A stretch of 7,971 nt of DNA from an uncultured Erysipelotrichaceae bacterium (GTDB lineage: Bacteria > Bacillota_I > Bacilli_A > Erysipelotrichales > Erysipelotrichaceae), in assembly GCA_947175465.1 (NCBI GenBank), contig CAMWMY010000048.1, positions 1 to 7,971 of the forward strand. The letters run 5' to 3'. This document shows positions 7,545-7,971 of this stretch, in pieces. The position numbers and the translations under genes were made by a program. Within the stretch, counting starts at the first letter, position 1. Each line of letters opens with the position of its first letter. Under the pieces are notes generated by a model. The model was not told the DNA's origin and made no database searches. It worked only from the letters and a program-made list of their open reading frames with translations.

Positions 7545-7763
7545 ATTACATAAAGCTTCATATCTCATACCCAATAACAATTTGATATTTACCATCATTC
7601 ACAACATCAAGTACCCCTTCCATACTTTTTAGTATAGTGATATTGCCTAAAGATACATCTTTTCATTGAAATGTAATCTTGTATTGCAATAATCAAGTGA
7701 TTTTATATTATCCTTACCACCTACACTATCTAGAAATTTGTTGTGATATTCTTTATAATTTAT
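7545..7763 (-). pseudogene. Remnant of a PTS EIIB domain (glucose/sucrose type)
   Basis: The minus strand encodes HNKFLDSVGGKDNIKSLDY, then the phosphocysteine loop CNTRLHF (Cys codon 7686-7688). After a one-base slip near an A4 run at about 7658, it continues ILKSMEGVLDVVNDGKYQIV and IGYE to about 7561. This is the PTS_EIIB type-1 fold with its CxTRLxF phosphorylation motif and VxG...YQVVIG end. About 68 codons are readable, nearly the whole 75-90 residue domain. A second slip follows GYE. The presumed start is ATA at 7761-7763, 5 nt after AAGGAGG (7769-7775), so the initiator may be lost. No EIIC domain follows; the GPH remnant begins within about 20 codons. The original was either a stand-alone EIIB gene or an EIIB-GPH fusion. 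It is non-functional as it stands. Confidence 0.82.
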
Positions 7764-7778
7764 TATTTCCTCCTTCCC

Positions 7779-7850
7779 CCAATTTCATCAAATTGGTCTC
7801 CCTTAGAGATGAAGCACTAAGATCACCTTTTGTGATGGAAGCGCTATCAC
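7779..7850 (-). promoter_or_regulatory. Structured leader between promoter and EIIB remnant
   Basis: Two hairpins are visible: CCAATTT/AAATTGG (7779-7785 with 7790-7796, 4-nt loop), just before the ribosome binding site, and CTTAG/CTAAG (7802-7806 with 7817-7821). There is also an imperfect direct repeat: plus-strand GATGAAGCACTAAGATCAC (7808-7826) against GATGGAAGCGCTATCAC (7834-7850). No LicT/SacT-type RAT sequence, T-box or named riboswitch was recognised, and no U-run follows the stems. Confidence 0.35.
7836..7849. promoter_or_regulatory. cre-like site (CcpA operator)
   Basis: The minus strand reads TGATAGCGCTTCCA, 12 of 14 matches to the ideal cre TGAAAGCGCTTTCA, with the AGCGCT core intact. 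It starts 10 nt past the -10 box, so it overlaps or follows the transcription start, a placement that normally gives carbon catabolite repression. No ccpA gene is in the window. Confidence 0.6.
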
Positions 7851-7859
7851 TCTTATATA

Positions 7860-7888
7860 ATTATAGCACTTACAAAAACATTAGTAAA
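7860..7888 (-). promoter_or_regulatory. Strong sigma-A-type promoter upstream of the decayed EIIB-GPH unit
   Basis: On the minus strand, TTTACT (7883-7888) and a perfect TATAAT (7860-7865) are separated by 17 nt (7866-7882), with an extended TG one base before the -10. It drives the leader, the EIIB and GPH remnants, and possibly, by read-through, the EIIA-carrier-GH36 operon. The remaining 7889-7971 shows no gene, only a short inverted repeat at the edge. Confidence 0.72.
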
Positions 7889-7971
7889 CCTTAATTAACT
7901 AAAAAATTCACATATCTATGAATCGAAAATGATAATGTCTTAATGTAACGAAATTGATTTTGTCCCAAAAC

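Noticed and set aside
7679..7894. Plus-strand open frame of 71 codons
   Set aside because: It lies antisense to the EIIB remnant, cre-like site and promoter, has no ribosome binding site, and its translation is low-complexity without recognisable motifs.

Overview
The window is strongly AT-rich. It carries AGGAGG-type ribosome binding sites, heavy AGA/ATA codon use, and PTS components beside a cre-like CcpA site. This points to a low-GC Gram-positive bacterium (Firmicutes, probably a clostridial or related gut-type lineage). I cannot resolve the genus. Every gene I can support lies on the minus strand, so transcription runs from high to low coordinates.

Layout, in order of transcription. (1) 7971-7770: a well-formed promoter (7860-7888), a cre-like operator just downstream of it (7836-7849), and a leader with small hairpins and an imperfect repeat. 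(2) 7763-6246: a decayed two-gene unit. It holds a remnant of a PTS EIIB domain of the glucose/sucrose type, followed by a complete but broken GPH-family sugar:cation symporter. The symporter can be followed almost end to end through several frames and stop codons. (3) 6180-2025: an intact, tightly packed alpha-galactoside operon. It encodes a stand-alone PTS EIIA(Glc)-type protein, a MelB-like GPH carrier and a cytoplasmic GH36 alpha-galactosidase, with gaps of 15 and about 19 bases. (4) 2024-1530: a 495-base intergenic stretch with two hairpins, one a plausible operon terminator, and possibly a short coding remnant. (5) 1529-1: a phosphoglucomutase of the PgcA type with its own promoter; its C-terminal end runs off the window.

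How the genes work together. The carrier should import melibiose- or raffinose-like galactosides by cation symport. The GH36 enzyme splits them in the cytoplasm. The EIIA protein probably ties uptake to PTS phosphorylation state, the job done in LacS- and RafP-type carriers by a fused C-terminal EIIA domain; here that domain is a separate gene. Phosphoglucomutase interconverts glucose-1-P and glucose-6-P, the last step needed for galactose entering by the Leloir route, but no gal genes are in the window.

The most notable feature is the decayed EIIB + GPH pair directly upstream of the live EIIA + GPH + GH36 operon. Both units pair a secondary sugar carrier with a PTS phosphorelay domain, and the promoter and cre-like site upstream of the dead genes look better preserved than the genes. 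That regulatory region may still serve the live operon. I found no RNA genes, CRISPR arrays or transposase genes.
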